From an alpha proteobacterium U9-1i (GTDB lineage: Bacteria; Pseudomonadota; Alphaproteobacteria; Caulobacterales; Aquidulcibacteraceae), in the NCBI GenBank assembly GCA_000974665.1, contig BBSY01000003.1:744001-808000 (forward strand): DNA of 64,000 nucleotides, in the 5' to 3' direction. The notes under the pieces are model-generated. The model was not told where the DNA came from and did not search any database. It saw nothing but the letters and a program-made list of their open reading frames with translations. Made by a program: the position numbers and the translations under genes. Below are positions 1-9,286 of this stretch, piece after piece (the first letter of the stretch is position 1; the number at the start of each line of letters is the position of its first letter).

Positions 1-2
1 CC

Positions 3-1253
3 CAATACATCCGGCGCACCGGCCGCCCGGAAGATGCCATGCCTGTGGCCGCGCGGATCGACGCGCGCGAAGCACCGCTTGCGGCGCGTGACGAGATTTT
101 TGATGAACGCCGCTTGTACGTCCCGCGCGCGCTCCGCGCTGGAAACACGCGCTTGGCCTACAATCTTGTCAGCAATCACGGCCTCACCTCCGGTGAAGAG
201 TTCGCTGATGCCGAATGGTTGTCTGGGTGGCTGCAATTGCGCTTCCTCGACGCACCCGCGCGCGCCGAAGAACATTTCAGGCATTTGAGCGACAACGTCT
301 CCGCGCCCGTCTCCAGCTCGCGCGCATTTTACTGGCGCGCCGAAGCCACACGCGCACTGGGACGAGAAAACGAGGCGAACGAATTGCTCGCGAACGCCGC
401 TCGCTATCCGTTCACCTATTACGGCCAACTCGCCGCGCAACGACGCGCCGGGAACGGCCAAGCCATGCTCGACCTGCCCGACACTGGCGCCGTCGACGAG
501 GGAACGCGCGCACGCTTTGAGTCGCGCGAACTCGTCCGCGCGCTGCGCATGATGGCCGAGGTCGGCGACCGTGCAGATTTTGAAAGCATCGCCTATTATC
601 TGGACGACACGCTGGAGGACCCTCGCGAGGTGGAATTGCTGGCGCAGCTCGCGCGCGAGCAGGCTTACACACGCACCGCGCTGCGTAACGCCAAGGCTGG
701 CCTCTTCCGCAACGTCGTCGCCGTCAACGCCGCCTACCCGATGCTGCCATTGCCCTCGCAAGTCGAAACGCGCGGCCGTCCAGAGCCGGCGCTCGTCTAC
801 GCCATTATCCGCCAGGAGAGTGAGTTCGAGGTCAGCGCGATCTCGAGCGCCAACGCGCGCGGCTTGATGCAGCTCATTCCGTCAACCGCACAAGCACAAG
901 CGCGCCGCGAAGGCATACCGTATGAGCGCGCCGCGCTCACGACGGACGGCGCTTACAACATCACGCTGGGCGCGTCGCATCTGGGGGATTTGGTCGACAA
1001 TTTCGGCGGCTCCTACGTGCTCGCGATCGCAAGCTACAACGCCGGCTCACATCGGGCCCGAGAGTGGATTGCTGATTGGGGCGACCCACGTTCATCATCC
1101 GTAGACGTTGTGGATTGGGTGGAGCTCATCCCGTTTGCCGAAACGCGCAATTACGTGCAGCGGGTGACTGAGAATTTGCAGGTCTATCGCCACCGCATCG
1201 AGGGGCGGCCGGTGCCCATCCGCCTGCGCCAAGACCTGGAGCGCGGCCGCTAA
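3..1253 (+). CDS. soluble lytic murein transglycosylase, 3' part (5' end outside window)
   Basis: Periplasmic enzyme that cleaves the MurNAc-GlcNAc bond of peptidoglycan, leaving a 1,6-anhydro end. The frame is open to the left window edge, so the internal ATG at 39 is not the start; Slt70-like proteins are about 600-650 residues. The N-terminal part visible here is the alpha-helical superhelical U-domain. The C-terminal SLT domain has the catalytic glutamate in RQESEF, followed by ARGLMQLIPSTA and ASYNAG, which are the family motifs. The stop codon overlaps that of the convergent dehydratase gene by four bases (1250-1253). Family assignment is firm; the length and signal peptide cannot be judged. 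Confidence 0.93.
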   Translation, partial: QYIRRTGRPEDAMPVAARIDAREAPLAARDEIFDERRLYVPRALRAGNTRLAYNLVSNHGLTSGEEFADAEWLSGWLQLRFLDAPARAEEHFRHLSDNVSAPVSSSRAFYWRAEATRALGRENEANELLANAARYPFTYYGQLAAQRRAGNGQAMLDLPDTGAVDEGTRARFESRELVRALRMMAEVGDRADFESIAYYLDDTLEDPREVELLAQLAREQAYTRTALRNAKAGLFRNVVAVNAAYPMLPLPSQVETRGRPEPALVYAIIRQESEFEVSAISSANARGLMQLIPSTAQAQARREGIPYERAALTTDGAYNITLGASHLGDLVDNFGGSYVLAIASYNAGSHRAREWIADWGDPRSSSVDVVDWVELIPFAETRNYVQRVTENLQVYRHRIEGRPVPIRLRQDLERGR

Positions 1254-2197
1254 GCAAACGTGAGCGCGCGCTGAAACGTCTCTGCGTCCACATTGCCGCC
1301 ACTGGCGACCAACGCCACGGTCTTGCCACGCAACTCGACTTTGCTCTCAAGTGCTGCCGCTAGCGATGCCGCGCCCGAAGGTTCGAGAACGATCTTCAAA
1401 TGGCGGAACGCGAACGCCATGGCTTTCAGCACTTGCTCATCGGACACAGCCACCACGCCGGCGAACCGTTCACGCGCGATCGGAAACGTAAGATCGCCCA
1501 TCTGTTCGGTGAGCAGGCCATCACATATCGAACGGATGCCAGGCGCGTTGCGCTTGATCGAACCGGACGCCAGACTTTCCGCGATGTCCGCATGCCCATC
1601 GGGCTCAACAGCGTAGACGGCGGCATTCGGCAGACCAAGCGCAACGCCGGTGGACAGCCCGCCGCCGCTCGCGGGCACGATGGCGATATCGGGGGCGATC
1701 TCCTCACCGATCTCCAGCCCCGCAGTGCCTTGCCCGGCGATCACGTTCGGATCATCGAAGGGTTTCACCAGCGATAGGCCACGCTCTTCCGCGAGTTTCG
1801 CTCCGATCGCCTCACGGCTTTCGCGCACGCGGTCATAAGTGATCAGCTCGGCGCCGTTCGCGCGCGTCGTCTCTAGTTTGATGCGCGGTGCGTCAGACGG
1901 CATCACGATCACCGCCGGAATGCCGAAAATGCGCGCTGCGGTCGAAACCGCGATGGCGTGATTGCCAGAGGAAAACGCTACCACGCCACTTGCGCGCACC
2001 TCAGGCGAAAGCGCGGTAATCGCGCTCGCGGCGCCACGAAACTTGAACGCGCCGCCACGCTGCAAGCACTCGGCCTTCACAAACACCCGCGCGCCGACGG
2101 CCTCGTCCAGAGCGTCGCTGCGCAAGAGCGGCGTGCGCACGGCATACGGAGCAATGCGTTTCGCGGCGGCGCGGAGATCTTCAATCGTTGGGCTCAT
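1250..2197 (-). CDS. PLP-dependent threonine/serine dehydratase-family protein
   Basis: A 315-residue fold-type II PLP enzyme, probably threonine ammonia-lyase or a serine dehydratase/racemase relative, deaminating Thr or Ser to a 2-oxo acid in the cytoplasm. The PLP lysine lies in GGAFKFRGA, the SSGNHA loop binds substrate carboxylate, and PASGGGLSTG is the phosphate-binding glycine loop. There is no C-terminal ACT regulatory domain, so it resembles the short catabolic or racemase-type enzymes rather than biosynthetic IlvA. It starts three bases after the stop of hrpB, so the two are probably co-transcribed. Substrate specificity cannot be fixed from sequence alone. Confidence 0.85.
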   Translation of the reverse strand: MSPTIEDLRAAAKRIAPYAVRTPLLRSDALDEAVGARVFVKAECLQRGGAFKFRGAASAITALSPEVRASGVVAFSSGNHAIAVSTAARIFGIPAVIVMPSDAPRIKLETTRANGAELITYDRVRESREAIGAKLAEERGLSLVKPFDDPNVIAGQGTAGLEIGEEIAPDIAIVPASGGGLSTGVALGLPNAAVYAVEPDGHADIAESLASGSIKRNAPGIRSICDGLLTEQMGDLTFPIARERFAGVVAVSDEQVLKAMAFAFRHLKIVLEPSGAASLAAALESKVELRGKTVALVASGGNVDAETFQRALTFA

Positions 2198-2200
2198 CGT

Positions 2201-4624
2201 TTACGTTCCCTTGGGCTTTGCGCGACGCGTCGGCGGCGCGCTCAGCGGATCTTCCGGCCACGGATGCTTCGGGTAGCGCCCACGCATCTCGCTACGCACC
2301 GCCGCATACGACCCGCGCCAGAACCCGGGCAAGTCTTTTGTCGTTTGCACCGGACGGTGCGCGGGCGATAGCAGGCGCAACGTCAGCGGCACGCGCCCGC
2401 CAACGATGCTCGGGTGCCGGTCGAGGCCAAACAGCTCCTGCAAACGCACGTCGAGCGCTGGGCCGCCCTCTGCTTCATAGTCTATACGGAGCGATGAACC
2501 TGCCGGCGTTTCAAAGTGCGGCGGCGCCGCCACATCGAGTTTACGGCGCAACTCATATGGCAGCGCGCTCAGCAAAGCACACGCGACATCGACGTCTTTC
2601 AAGCGCCGTACCCCGTCCAGCGCGGGCGCCAGCCAATCGGCCAATGAGGCAAGAAGCGCCTCCTCGCCCAAATCAGGCCAGGCATCACCTTCGATCGCGC
2701 GCATCAACGCCACCCTTCCCCGTACTTGCGCGGCCGCGTCGCTCCACTCAAGCAACGCCAAGCCTTCATCGCGCACCGCCTCCATCAGAGCGTCGCGCAG
2801 ATCCTCCGCGCTCAGCTTCTCCAACGGCGCCTCGCTCAGAACAATGCGCCCGAACCGCCGGGTACGCCGCCCGCGCAACGCGCCAGTGGCGGCGTCGATG
2901 CTGACAGCCGCGTGCATTTCGATCTCGCGCGCGAACATCGCCTCGATGTCGCTCGCGTTTATCGGCGCGGCGAGCAGGACCTGCGCGCGCCCCGCCGCCC
3001 CAGCCACGTCGGCGATCACAAGGTAGGGCGATTGCGATAACGGTTCGGCGGCGTCTAACGATGCGGCACGGCCATTGGCCATCAGGAACGCGTCCCCACG
3101 CCGTTTGGCGACGCGGTCGGGAAACGCGCGCGCGAGAACCACACCGGTGTTGGTTTCATCGACCGCACCGCTTGCCCCGGCTTGACGAGCGATCCGGTCC
3201 GCCAACCGTCGCGCCGCTTCGGCGCGCTGCCCGCGCTCGTGCGTGAAGCGATGCAAGCGGTCACGCAAATCGGCGCCACGACCGCCAAGGCCCTGTTCGG
3301 TCAATACGACAGCGACGCGTGCGGCCAGCGCTTTGTCCTCACCCGCCGCCAGCACCATGTGCGCCAAGCGTGGCGGCAACGACATGCGGGCAAGCGCGCG
3401 GCCGTGCGCAGTCAACGCGCCCCCGTCCAATGCGCCAATGCGCGTGAGCAACGCCTGCGCTTCCGCCCATGCGGGTTTGGGCGGCGGATCCAACCAACCG
3501 AGCGTGTAAGGGTCGCGCACGCCCCACGAGGCCAAATCAAGCGCCAAACTGGAAAGATCGGCGTCCATGATCTCTGGACGCTCGAAGTCCGGCAGCGCGC
3601 GCGTTTCGCCTTCGCTCCATAGCCGCCAGCAAACACCAGGCTCAAGCCGCCCCGCGCGCCCCGCACGCTGTGTGATCGCCGCTTTACTGGCGCGCGCGGT
3701 TTCCAGCCGAGTGAGACCAATTGCCGGCTCGTAGCGCGGCCGCCGCGCCAAACCGCTATCGACCACAATGCGTACGCCATCGATGGTGAGGCTGGTTTCC
3801 GCGATCGAGGTCGCGAGCACAACCTTGCGCCGACCTGGTGGCGAGGGCGCGATTGCGGCGTCCTGCTCCCCCGGACCCATCGCGCCATAGAGCGGGCGCA
3901 CATCGACACTGGCGTCAGTCAAACTCGACCGAAGCACCTCTGCGGTTCGTTCAATTTCACGGGCGCCCGGGAGAAACACCAAGGCGCTGCCGCCGTCGGC
4001 CCGGAGCGCCGCGCGCACGGCAGCGGCGACTTCGTCTTCCAAACGCGCCCGCGGATCACGCGGCCGATAATTCATCGCAACCGGGAACATGCGGCCCTCG
4101 CTGACGATCACGCGCGCATCGCCCAGGAGCGAAGCCACACGCGCCGCGTCCAACGTCGCTGACATCACCAGAATCCGCAGGTCCGGCCGCAGGCCGCTTT
4201 GGGCATCGCGCGCAAGCGCCAATCCGAGATCGCCTTCCAACGATCGCTCGTGGAATTCGTCGAATACTACAGCTGCGACGCCCGCCAGTTCCGGATCGTC
4301 TAGGATCATGCGCGTGAACACGCCCTCGGTGACAACCTCCACCCGCGTGCGCGCGCTCACTTTCGAATCCAGACGCACGCGATAGCCGATCGTCTCGCCC
4401 ACGCGCTCACCCATTTCGAACGCCATGCGCGCGGCGGCGGCCCGCGCTGCAATACGGCGCGGCGAGAGCAGAATGATCTTGCCTGCCCGCACCCAACTCG
4501 ACGCAAGCAAGGCAGGCGGCACGCGCGTCGTTTTGCCCGCGCCCGGCGGGGCCACGAGCACGGCCTCGGCCCGCGCCTCCAGCGCGGCCAACAATTCAGG
4601 CAGAACCTCCTCGACCGGCAACAT
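2201..4624 (-). CDS. hrpB: ATP-dependent DExH-box helicase HrpB
   Basis: An 807-residue superfamily 2 helicase of the DEAH/RHA group. The Walker A motif GAGKTT is near residue 28, motif II reads DEFH, motif III is MSATLD, and motif VI is QRAGRAGR. The C-terminal half carries the HrpB-specific region of roughly 300 residues seen in the family, and total length matches (about 800-830). Proposed role is RNA remodelling; the exact substrate of HrpB is poorly defined. The ATG is preceded by a divergent lipoprotein gene 110 bases away, so the promoter lies in 4625-4733. Confidence 0.93.
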   Translation of the reverse strand: MLPVEEVLPELLAALEARAEAVLVAPPGAGKTTRVPPALLASSWVRAGKIILLSPRRIAARAAAARMAFEMGERVGETIGYRVRLDSKVSARTRVEVVTEGVFTRMILDDPELAGVAAVVFDEFHERSLEGDLGLALARDAQSGLRPDLRILVMSATLDAARVASLLGDARVIVSEGRMFPVAMNYRPRDPRARLEDEVAAAVRAALRADGGSALVFLPGAREIERTAEVLRSSLTDASVDVRPLYGAMGPGEQDAAIAPSPPGRRKVVLATSIAETSLTIDGVRIVVDSGLARRPRYEPAIGLTRLETARASKAAITQRAGRAGRLEPGVCWRLWSEGETRALPDFERPEIMDADLSSLALDLASWGVRDPYTLGWLDPPPKPAWAEAQALLTRIGALDGGALTAHGRALARMSLPPRLAHMVLAAGEDKALAARVAVVLTEQGLGGRGADLRDRLHRFTHERGQRAEAARRLADRIARQAGASGAVDETNTGVVLARAFPDRVAKRRGDAFLMANGRAASLDAAEPLSQSPYLVIADVAGAAGRAQVLLAAPINASDIEAMFAREIEMHAAVSIDAATGALRGRRTRRFGRIVLSEAPLEKLSAEDLRDALMEAVRDEGLALLEWSDAAAQVRGRVALMRAIEGDAWPDLGEEALLASLADWLAPALDGVRRLKDVDVACALLSALPYELRRKLDVAAPPHFETPAGSSLRIDYEAEGGPALDVRLQELFGLDRHPSIVGGRVPLTLRLLSPAHRPVQTTKDLPGFWRGSYAAVRSEMRGRYPKHPWPEDPLSAPPTRRAKPKGT

Positions 4625-4733
4625 CAGCTAAGCGATTGGCCTCGTTTGGAATTGTTGTCCACGCCGTCGCCGCATTGGCGGGCGATTGTCGGCCCTGTAT
4701 AGCCGTACCGGGCATAAGGATGGAGTGCTGGCC

Positions 4734-5273
4734 ATGCGCTATTGGCGCGAGCTGATCGCGGTTGTCTTGGTGGGAACGATCGCAGCGTGCTCGTCCGGCC
4801 GTACCGCCGACACGCGCCGGGGCGCTGTGGAGGCCGCCCAAACGCCTTTCCGAGATCTAGGCCTCGTTCGTCAAGACATCCCGCTGATGCTGCGCAATCT
4901 ACAATATCCCTATGCGACGGCCACACTCGCGCCGGGGTGCTCGGCGCTTGCGACTGAGATTGGGCAACTCGACGCCATCCTTGGTCCGGAGAGCTTCCAA
5001 CCCGGTCCGTCGCGCAACATCTGGGATCGCAGCGGCGATTTCGCCGAGGAACAAACCATTGACGCGATCCAAGGCACCGCACAGGACCTGATCCCGTTCC
5101 GCTCGTGGGTGCGTCGCCTTTCCGGGGCAAGCCGGGCGGAGCGCGATGCACTGCGTGCGTTCGCCAATGGCCAACAGCGCCGCACTTTTCTGCGCGGCTA
5201 TGGCGCAGCGTTGGGTTGCCCGAACGCCGTTCCGCTGCCGCCGCCCTCGGCGCAATCGCGCTCTCGCGGTTAG
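4734..5273 (+). CDS. putative lipoprotein, unknown function
   Basis: A 179-residue protein of no family I recognise. The ATG at 4734 is chosen over an upstream in-frame ATG at 4686 because it gives a clean lipoprotein signal (MRYWRELIAVVLVGTIAAC, cysteine about residue 19) and has AAGGATGGAG upstream. The mature part has two cysteines (about residues 65 and 160) that could form a disulfide, and ends in a proline-rich tail. It is divergent from hrpB and its stop overlaps that of the convergent serine hydrolase by four bases. Likely periplasmic or outer-membrane anchored. Confidence 0.75.
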   Translation: MRYWRELIAVVLVGTIAACSSGRTADTRRGAVEAAQTPFRDLGLVRQDIPLMLRNLQYPYATATLAPGCSALATEIGQLDAILGPESFQPGPSRNIWDRSGDFAEEQTIDAIQGTAQDLIPFRSWVRRLSGASRAERDALRAFANGQQRRTFLRGYGAALGCPNAVPLPPPSAQSRSRG

Positions 5274-6718
5274 CTGAGCTGACGCGCCAGCGCTTGGCCG
5301 ATCCGCTCCGGCAGTTCCGGCACGTTGCCCGTCACGATCACGGCCCATTCGCCGTCGGACACCAAGATGTTGCTCGCCCCACCGCCACCGCCGGCAATTC
5401 CGAGCGATGTCGTGTTGCGTCCGGCGCTGGCGGTCCCGCCAAGGACCCACGCGGTCAGCTCTGCATTCAGCAATCGCCCGTCGCGCAAGGCGTTGTCGAA
5501 GGCGAGCAAGTCTCCAACCGTGGAGTAGACGCCGCCAGCGCCGCTGCCGGTAACTCCATGATGATCGAGCGTGTTCTCATACGGGCTGCCAGGGCCCGCC
5601 GTGCGCATGTATGGCCGTGCTGTGTTCGACGGCAAATTGGTTGAGTTGAAGTATCCTGTTCGAGTCATTCCTGCGGGCGCGAACACCACGCGTTGAATGT
5701 AGTCTTCGTAGCGCATACCCGACAGGCGCTCGATGATCTCGCCCATCACGATGTAACAGCCATTGCAATACTCATTGCGCGCGCCGGGCGCGAAGCGCTG
5801 CGGCAAGCCGGAAACGTATTCGTAGTAGGCATGGTTCGAATTGAAGCGCGCCTTTGGCAGAGCATCGAACTGGGCGCCAAAGAAATCGGATATCCCGCCA
5901 CGCATGTTCACAAGCTGCTCGATCGTAGCGGCATGCGCTTCGGAGTTCGGGTAATCAGGCAGAAGTTCACCGATCGTCGATGTACGCGACAAGCGGCCTT
6001 CCTGGATCAGCCGCGCAATTGCGGTCTGCGTGAACTTCTTGCCTATCGACGCGACATTGTAGGCAGTCGCCGCGTTCGCGGCTTGGTTCTGCTCTCGGTT
6101 TGCCAATCCATAGGCGCGCGTGACAAACGGAGCGCCGTTGCGCGCGACCATCACAACACCGGCAAAATCCTCCTGCCGCGCAAACGGTGCGAGCCAGCTC
6201 TCCAACGCTGCGCCCATCACGTCGGCGGACATGCTCGCATCAATCGGCGGCGGCGGCACGTTTGGCCCGCGCGCGCCTGGCCCTCCATGAATCGCTCCGC
6301 CGCCAGCCTCCGCTTGCATGTCAACGCGCGCAATGCGGCGTTCCGCCGTGTCGTCAAAGGTGAACACGAGCGCACCCGACATCGCGCCGCTGTCACCAAC
6401 GACATTGGCGGTGAGCACGCCGTTGCCCTCACTGACTTGCGTAACGCGCATCGCACCGAAATCGCTTGCGACCATTCGCACGAAGTTTGCCCTCTCCTCC
6501 GGCGTCCTGCGCGCGAACAAAGCCTCAGCGTAGTGCTCGCGAGACACGCGCTCGTATTGCGCCGCATCGCCACTCGCCAAAGCCGCCACGATCGCGCGCA
6601 CGCGGACCTCGCGAACATCGGCCGCCTCCTGGGTGGATGCAGGCGCAGCGTGCTCGCCTGGCGTGGCGCACGCCACAAGCGCGGCGCCAAGTGCGATGAC
6701 ACTGAGTACGTTTTTCAT
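5270..6718 (-). CDS. class C beta-lactamase-family serine hydrolase with N-terminal accessory domain, lipoprotein
   Basis: A 482-residue penicillin-binding-protein-like hydrolase. The start at 6718 (MKNVLSVIALGAALVAC) gives a lipobox; an in-frame start seven codons upstream would bury it. Residues about 35-150 form a small alpha+beta domain, and the beta-lactamase/transpeptidase fold follows with the SxxK nucleophile motif in VASIGKKF and a YxN-like motif in NEYCNGCY. Such proteins act as esterases, D-aminopeptidases or carboxypeptidases; true beta-lactamase activity is unproven. The N-terminal domain closely resembles the whole mature product of the gene immediately upstream (6720-7133), with one base between the two genes. 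Confidence 0.85.
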   Translation of the reverse strand: MKNVLSVIALGAALVACATPGEHAAPASTQEAADVREVRVRAIVAALASGDAAQYERVSREHYAEALFARRTPEERANFVRMVASDFGAMRVTQVSEGNGVLTANVVGDSGAMSGALVFTFDDTAERRIARVDMQAEAGGGAIHGGPGARGPNVPPPPIDASMSADVMGAALESWLAPFARQEDFAGVVMVARNGAPFVTRAYGLANREQNQAANAATAYNVASIGKKFTQTAIARLIQEGRLSRTSTIGELLPDYPNSEAHAATIEQLVNMRGGISDFFGAQFDALPKARFNSNHAYYEYVSGLPQRFAPGARNEYCNGCYIVMGEIIERLSGMRYEDYIQRVVFAPAGMTRTGYFNSTNLPSNTARPYMRTAGPGSPYENTLDHHGVTGSGAGGVYSTVGDLLAFDNALRDGRLLNAELTAWVLGGTASAGRNTTSLGIAGGGGGASNILVSDGEWAVIVTGNVPELPERIGQALARQLS

Positions 6719-6719
6719 T

Positions 6720-7133
6720 TCAGTGCCCGCCCGCCTCAACGCGGATTGCTTCGATTTTCTGTTGAGGGGTTCCGTCGAAGGTGAACGTGAAGACGCCGCT
6801 TGTCCCGCTCGCGCCGGTCACCTCTACACGCATGTTCTCGCCCTCGTTGGTTGCGTTCCTCAGTTGTAAGGCGCCGAAGTCACCATAAATGCGCTGAAAG
6901 AACTCCGCCCGTTGCGCAGCGTCGCGGCGCGCCAACAAGGCGGGCGAATAATTGGCTTGAGCTGCGGCTTCGAACGCGACCGCATCGCCGCCCGATAGCG
7001 CCGCAAAAAACGCGTGGACGCGCCCCTGGGCGATCGACGCGTGGCCGGCTTCTTGCGCCATCGCCACAGGCGGTGGAGCGATAAACGCGCAATAAAGTCC
7101 TACCGTGAATGCGAACGCCAGCTTATTCATCAT
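6720..7133 (-). CDS. small secreted protein paralogous to the N-terminal domain of the next gene
   Basis: A 137-residue exported protein. Tandem ATG codons at 7133 and 7130 follow GGAGG with good spacing. A signal peptide (MNKLAFAFTVG to PVAMAQ) is clear. The mature domain (AALSGGDAVAFEAAAQANYSPALL, a DFGAL segment, then VFTFTFDGT and IEAIRVEAGG) aligns along its full length with residues about 40-150 of the downstream serine hydrolase. The fold may be NTF2/DUF3887-like, a guess based on length and pattern. One base separates it from the hydrolase gene, so they are co-translated. The promoter should lie in the 153-base divergent gap 7134-7286. Confidence 0.75.
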   Translation of the reverse strand: MMNKLAFAFTVGLYCAFIAPPPVAMAQEAGHASIAQGRVHAFFAALSGGDAVAFEAAAQANYSPALLARRDAAQRAEFFQRIYGDFGALQLRNATNEGENMRVEVTGASGTSGVFTFTFDGTPQQKIEAIRVEAGGH

Positions 7134-7286
7134 CTGATCCTCCAATGGATCGAGCGGTATCCAGCGCGCGTTGCTGCAATGTTGCGGGCGTTGACACATT
7201 CTGGAAATGAAACTCAGCACAGCCGACCAATTGACGTTTCCGGGCGACGAGCGCGCATCGAGCCTGGTTCACGACGGAGTCTTGTC

Positions 7287-8168
7287 ATGATCCGCCTGCT
7301 TTTCCCTTTGGCCTTGACGCTTCTTCCGATCTCCGTTGCTTCCGCTCAGCCCTCGCCGGCGCCTGTCGTCATCGGCGAGACCTTTGAGTTTTCATCGACG
7401 GTCATGGGAGAGGCGCGCGAGATCAATGTGTGGGTTCCGCCGAGCTATGCCGAGGGCGATCGGCGCTATCCGGTACTCTATCTGATCGACGGCGCGCGCG
7501 ATCAGGACTTCCACCACATTAGCGGCCTTGCGCAGTTGGCCACGATCAACGGCGCGTACCGAGAGATGATCGTCGTGGGCATCGGCACGAAGGTGCGCAC
7601 CAGCGAACTCACGCCGACGCCAACCGATCCGCGGTTCGTACGAGGCTTTCCAACGTCGGGCCAAGCCGAGCGTTTTCGCAATTACATCGCCGATGAAGTG
7701 ATCCCCTTTATCGAAGCGCGCTATCGCACCGACGATCAGCGCGTGTTGATCGGTGAATCGCTCGCGGGGCTGTTTGTCGTCGACACCTACCTCAAGGCGC
7801 CGAACCTGTTTGACGATTACGTCGCCGCCAGCCCCAGCGTGTGGTGGGATGGAGAGCGCCTCGCGGCCGCTGCGCCCCGTTTGCTTGCGCGCCACGATGC
7901 AACGCCGCATCGGCTCTACCTCACCATGGGTGACGAAGGCGGCACGATGCAGAGTGCGATGGACACGCTGCTGCTGGCGTTGCGCGAACATGCCCCGGCG
8001 GGCCTTGCGCTCACGTGGGTTGATCGCCGCACGAGCGAGACGCACGCGACGATCTACCACGGCGCTGCCTATGACGCGCTGGAACGCTATTTTGCGTACG
8101 CGGAGCCGTATGAACCGGGGCCGTATCCCTGGTGGCTGACGCCGAACGGGCAACCGCCGGCGAACTAG
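7287..8168 (+). CDS. secreted alpha/beta hydrolase, esterase D / IroE-like
   Basis: A 293-residue exported hydrolase of the putative-esterase (Fes/IroE/esterase D) family. The start at 7287 follows GGAGT and gives a signal peptide ending in ASAQ; the frame is open further upstream but that stretch lacks coding character. The nucleophile elbow is GESLAG, after the segment DDQRVLIG. A candidate acid lies in GDEGG and the catalytic histidine is probably in ETHATIYHG. In this family substrates include siderophore esters, S-formylglutathione and acyl esters; there is no siderophore gene nearby. The stop codon overlaps that of tgt by four bases. Confidence 0.8.
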   Translation: MIRLLFPLALTLLPISVASAQPSPAPVVIGETFEFSSTVMGEAREINVWVPPSYAEGDRRYPVLYLIDGARDQDFHHISGLAQLATINGAYREMIVVGIGTKVRTSELTPTPTDPRFVRGFPTSGQAERFRNYIADEVIPFIEARYRTDDQRVLIGESLAGLFVVDTYLKAPNLFDDYVAASPSVWWDGERLAAAAPRLLARHDATPHRLYLTMGDEGGTMQSAMDTLLLALREHAPAGLALTWVDRRTSETHATIYHGAAYDALERYFAYAEPYEPGPYPWWLTPNGQPPAN

Positions 8169-9283
8169 GCGTCGCGCCGCGCCATGCCGGCTTTAAAGTT
8201 CGCGACGAAATCCGCGTAACGGTCTTCCGCGATCGCCGTGCGGATGCGCGCCATCAAGCCTTGGTAGTACGCAACGTTGTACCAGGAGAGCAGCACTTGG
8301 CCGAGCAGTTCGCCGGCTTTGAACAGATGGTGCAGGTACGCCTTCGAATAGTCGCGGCTCGCCGGGCAATCGAGCGACGCGTCGAGCGGCGTTAAATCCT
8401 CCGCGAAGCGCGCATTGGTGATGGTGATTGGCCCCGCATCGCCCCAGGCTTGGCCGTGACGCCCTGAGCGCGTCGGCAGCACGCAATCGAACATGTCGAT
8501 CCCGCGCGCCACAGCCTCCACGATATCGATCGGCTTGCCGACGCCCATCAGATAGCGTGGCCGCGTGGTTGGAAGGATCGGCGCGGTATAATCGAGCACG
8601 GCGAGCATTTCCTCGTGGCTTTCGCCCACCGCAAGCCCGCCGATCGCATAACCGTCAAAGCCCTCCGCGACCAAAGACGCCGCCGATTGCTCGCGCAAAC
8701 GCTCGTTCACGCCGCCCTGCACGATCGCGAACAGATTCTGCTTCTCGCGCGCGCCGAACGCGCGCTTGCAGCGTTCCGCCCAGCGCAGCGAAAGCTCCAT
8801 CGCCTTGCGCACGTCGGCTTCCGGCGCCGGCAGCGCCGGGCATTCGTCCAGTTGCATGACAATGTCGGCGCCGATCTGGTCGGCCTGGATTTCCATCGCC
8901 CGCTCAGGCGTGAGCCGGTGCATCGAACCGTCTATGTGGCTCTTAAAGGTCACGCCTTCTTCGTCGAGCGTCCGCAATTGCGAGAGCGACATCACTTGAT
9001 AGCCGCCGCTATCGGTGAGGATCGGGCCATTCCAATGCATGAAAGAATGAAGCCCGCCGAGGCGGGCTAGACGTTCGCCACCAGGGCGAAGCATAAGGTG
9101 GTAGGTGTTGCCAAGCAGGATGTCTGTTCCTGCTTGGCGTACCTGATCGACGCTTAGTCCCTTGACCGTTCCCGCCGTGCCCACCGGCATGAAAGCCGGC
9201 GTACGGATTGGCCCGCGCGACGTCTCAAGAACGCCGGTGCGCGCCGCGCCGCTGGCGGCGGAAACGTGAAAGGGAAACGCCAT
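8165..9283 (-). CDS. tgt: tRNA-guanine transglycosylase (queuosine) with degenerate zinc site
   Basis: A 372-residue TIM-barrel enzyme that exchanges guanine 34 of GUN-anticodon tRNAs for preQ1. Catalytic aspartates are in [12 protein letters not shown] and [16 protein letters not shown], and IVQGGV is present. The usual zinc site CxCxxC-x25-H is not: the four ligand positions read Leu304, Cys306, Ser309 and Tyr335 with no gap in the alignment (context [17 protein letters not shown], then [10 protein letters not shown]). Start ATG at 9283; a TTG at 9286 is also in frame and abuts the TGA of the upstream 106-residue gene. It belongs to the leftward set queA - 106-residue protein - tgt. Family certain, activity less so. 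Confidence 0.93.
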   Translation of the reverse strand: MAFPFHVSAASGAARTGVLETSRGPIRTPAFMPVGTAGTVKGLSVDQVRQAGTDILLGNTYHLMLRPGGERLARLGGLHSFMHWNGPILTDSGGYQVMSLSQLRTLDEEGVTFKSHIDGSMHRLTPERAMEIQADQIGADIVMQLDECPALPAPEADVRKAMELSLRWAERCKRAFGAREKQNLFAIVQGGVNERLREQSAASLVAEGFDGYAIGGLAVGESHEEMLAVLDYTAPILPTTRPRYLMGVGKPIDIVEAVARGIDMFDCVLPTRSGRHGQAWGDAGPITITNARFAEDLTPLDASLDCPASRDYSKAYLHHLFKAGELLGQVLLSWYNVAYYQGLMARIRTAIAEDRYADFVANFKAGMARRDA

Positions 9284-9286
9284 CAA

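Noticed and set aside
39-41. ATG at 39 as the start of the lytic transglycosylase
   Set aside because: The frame stays open upstream to the window edge and the remaining protein is too short for the family, so the true start is outside.
5693-6784. Long open frame (about 360 codons) on the plus strand opposite the serine hydrolase
   Set aside because: It is antisense to a gene with clear motifs, has arginine/histidine-rich composition typical of shadow frames in GC-rich DNA, and no ribosome-binding site.
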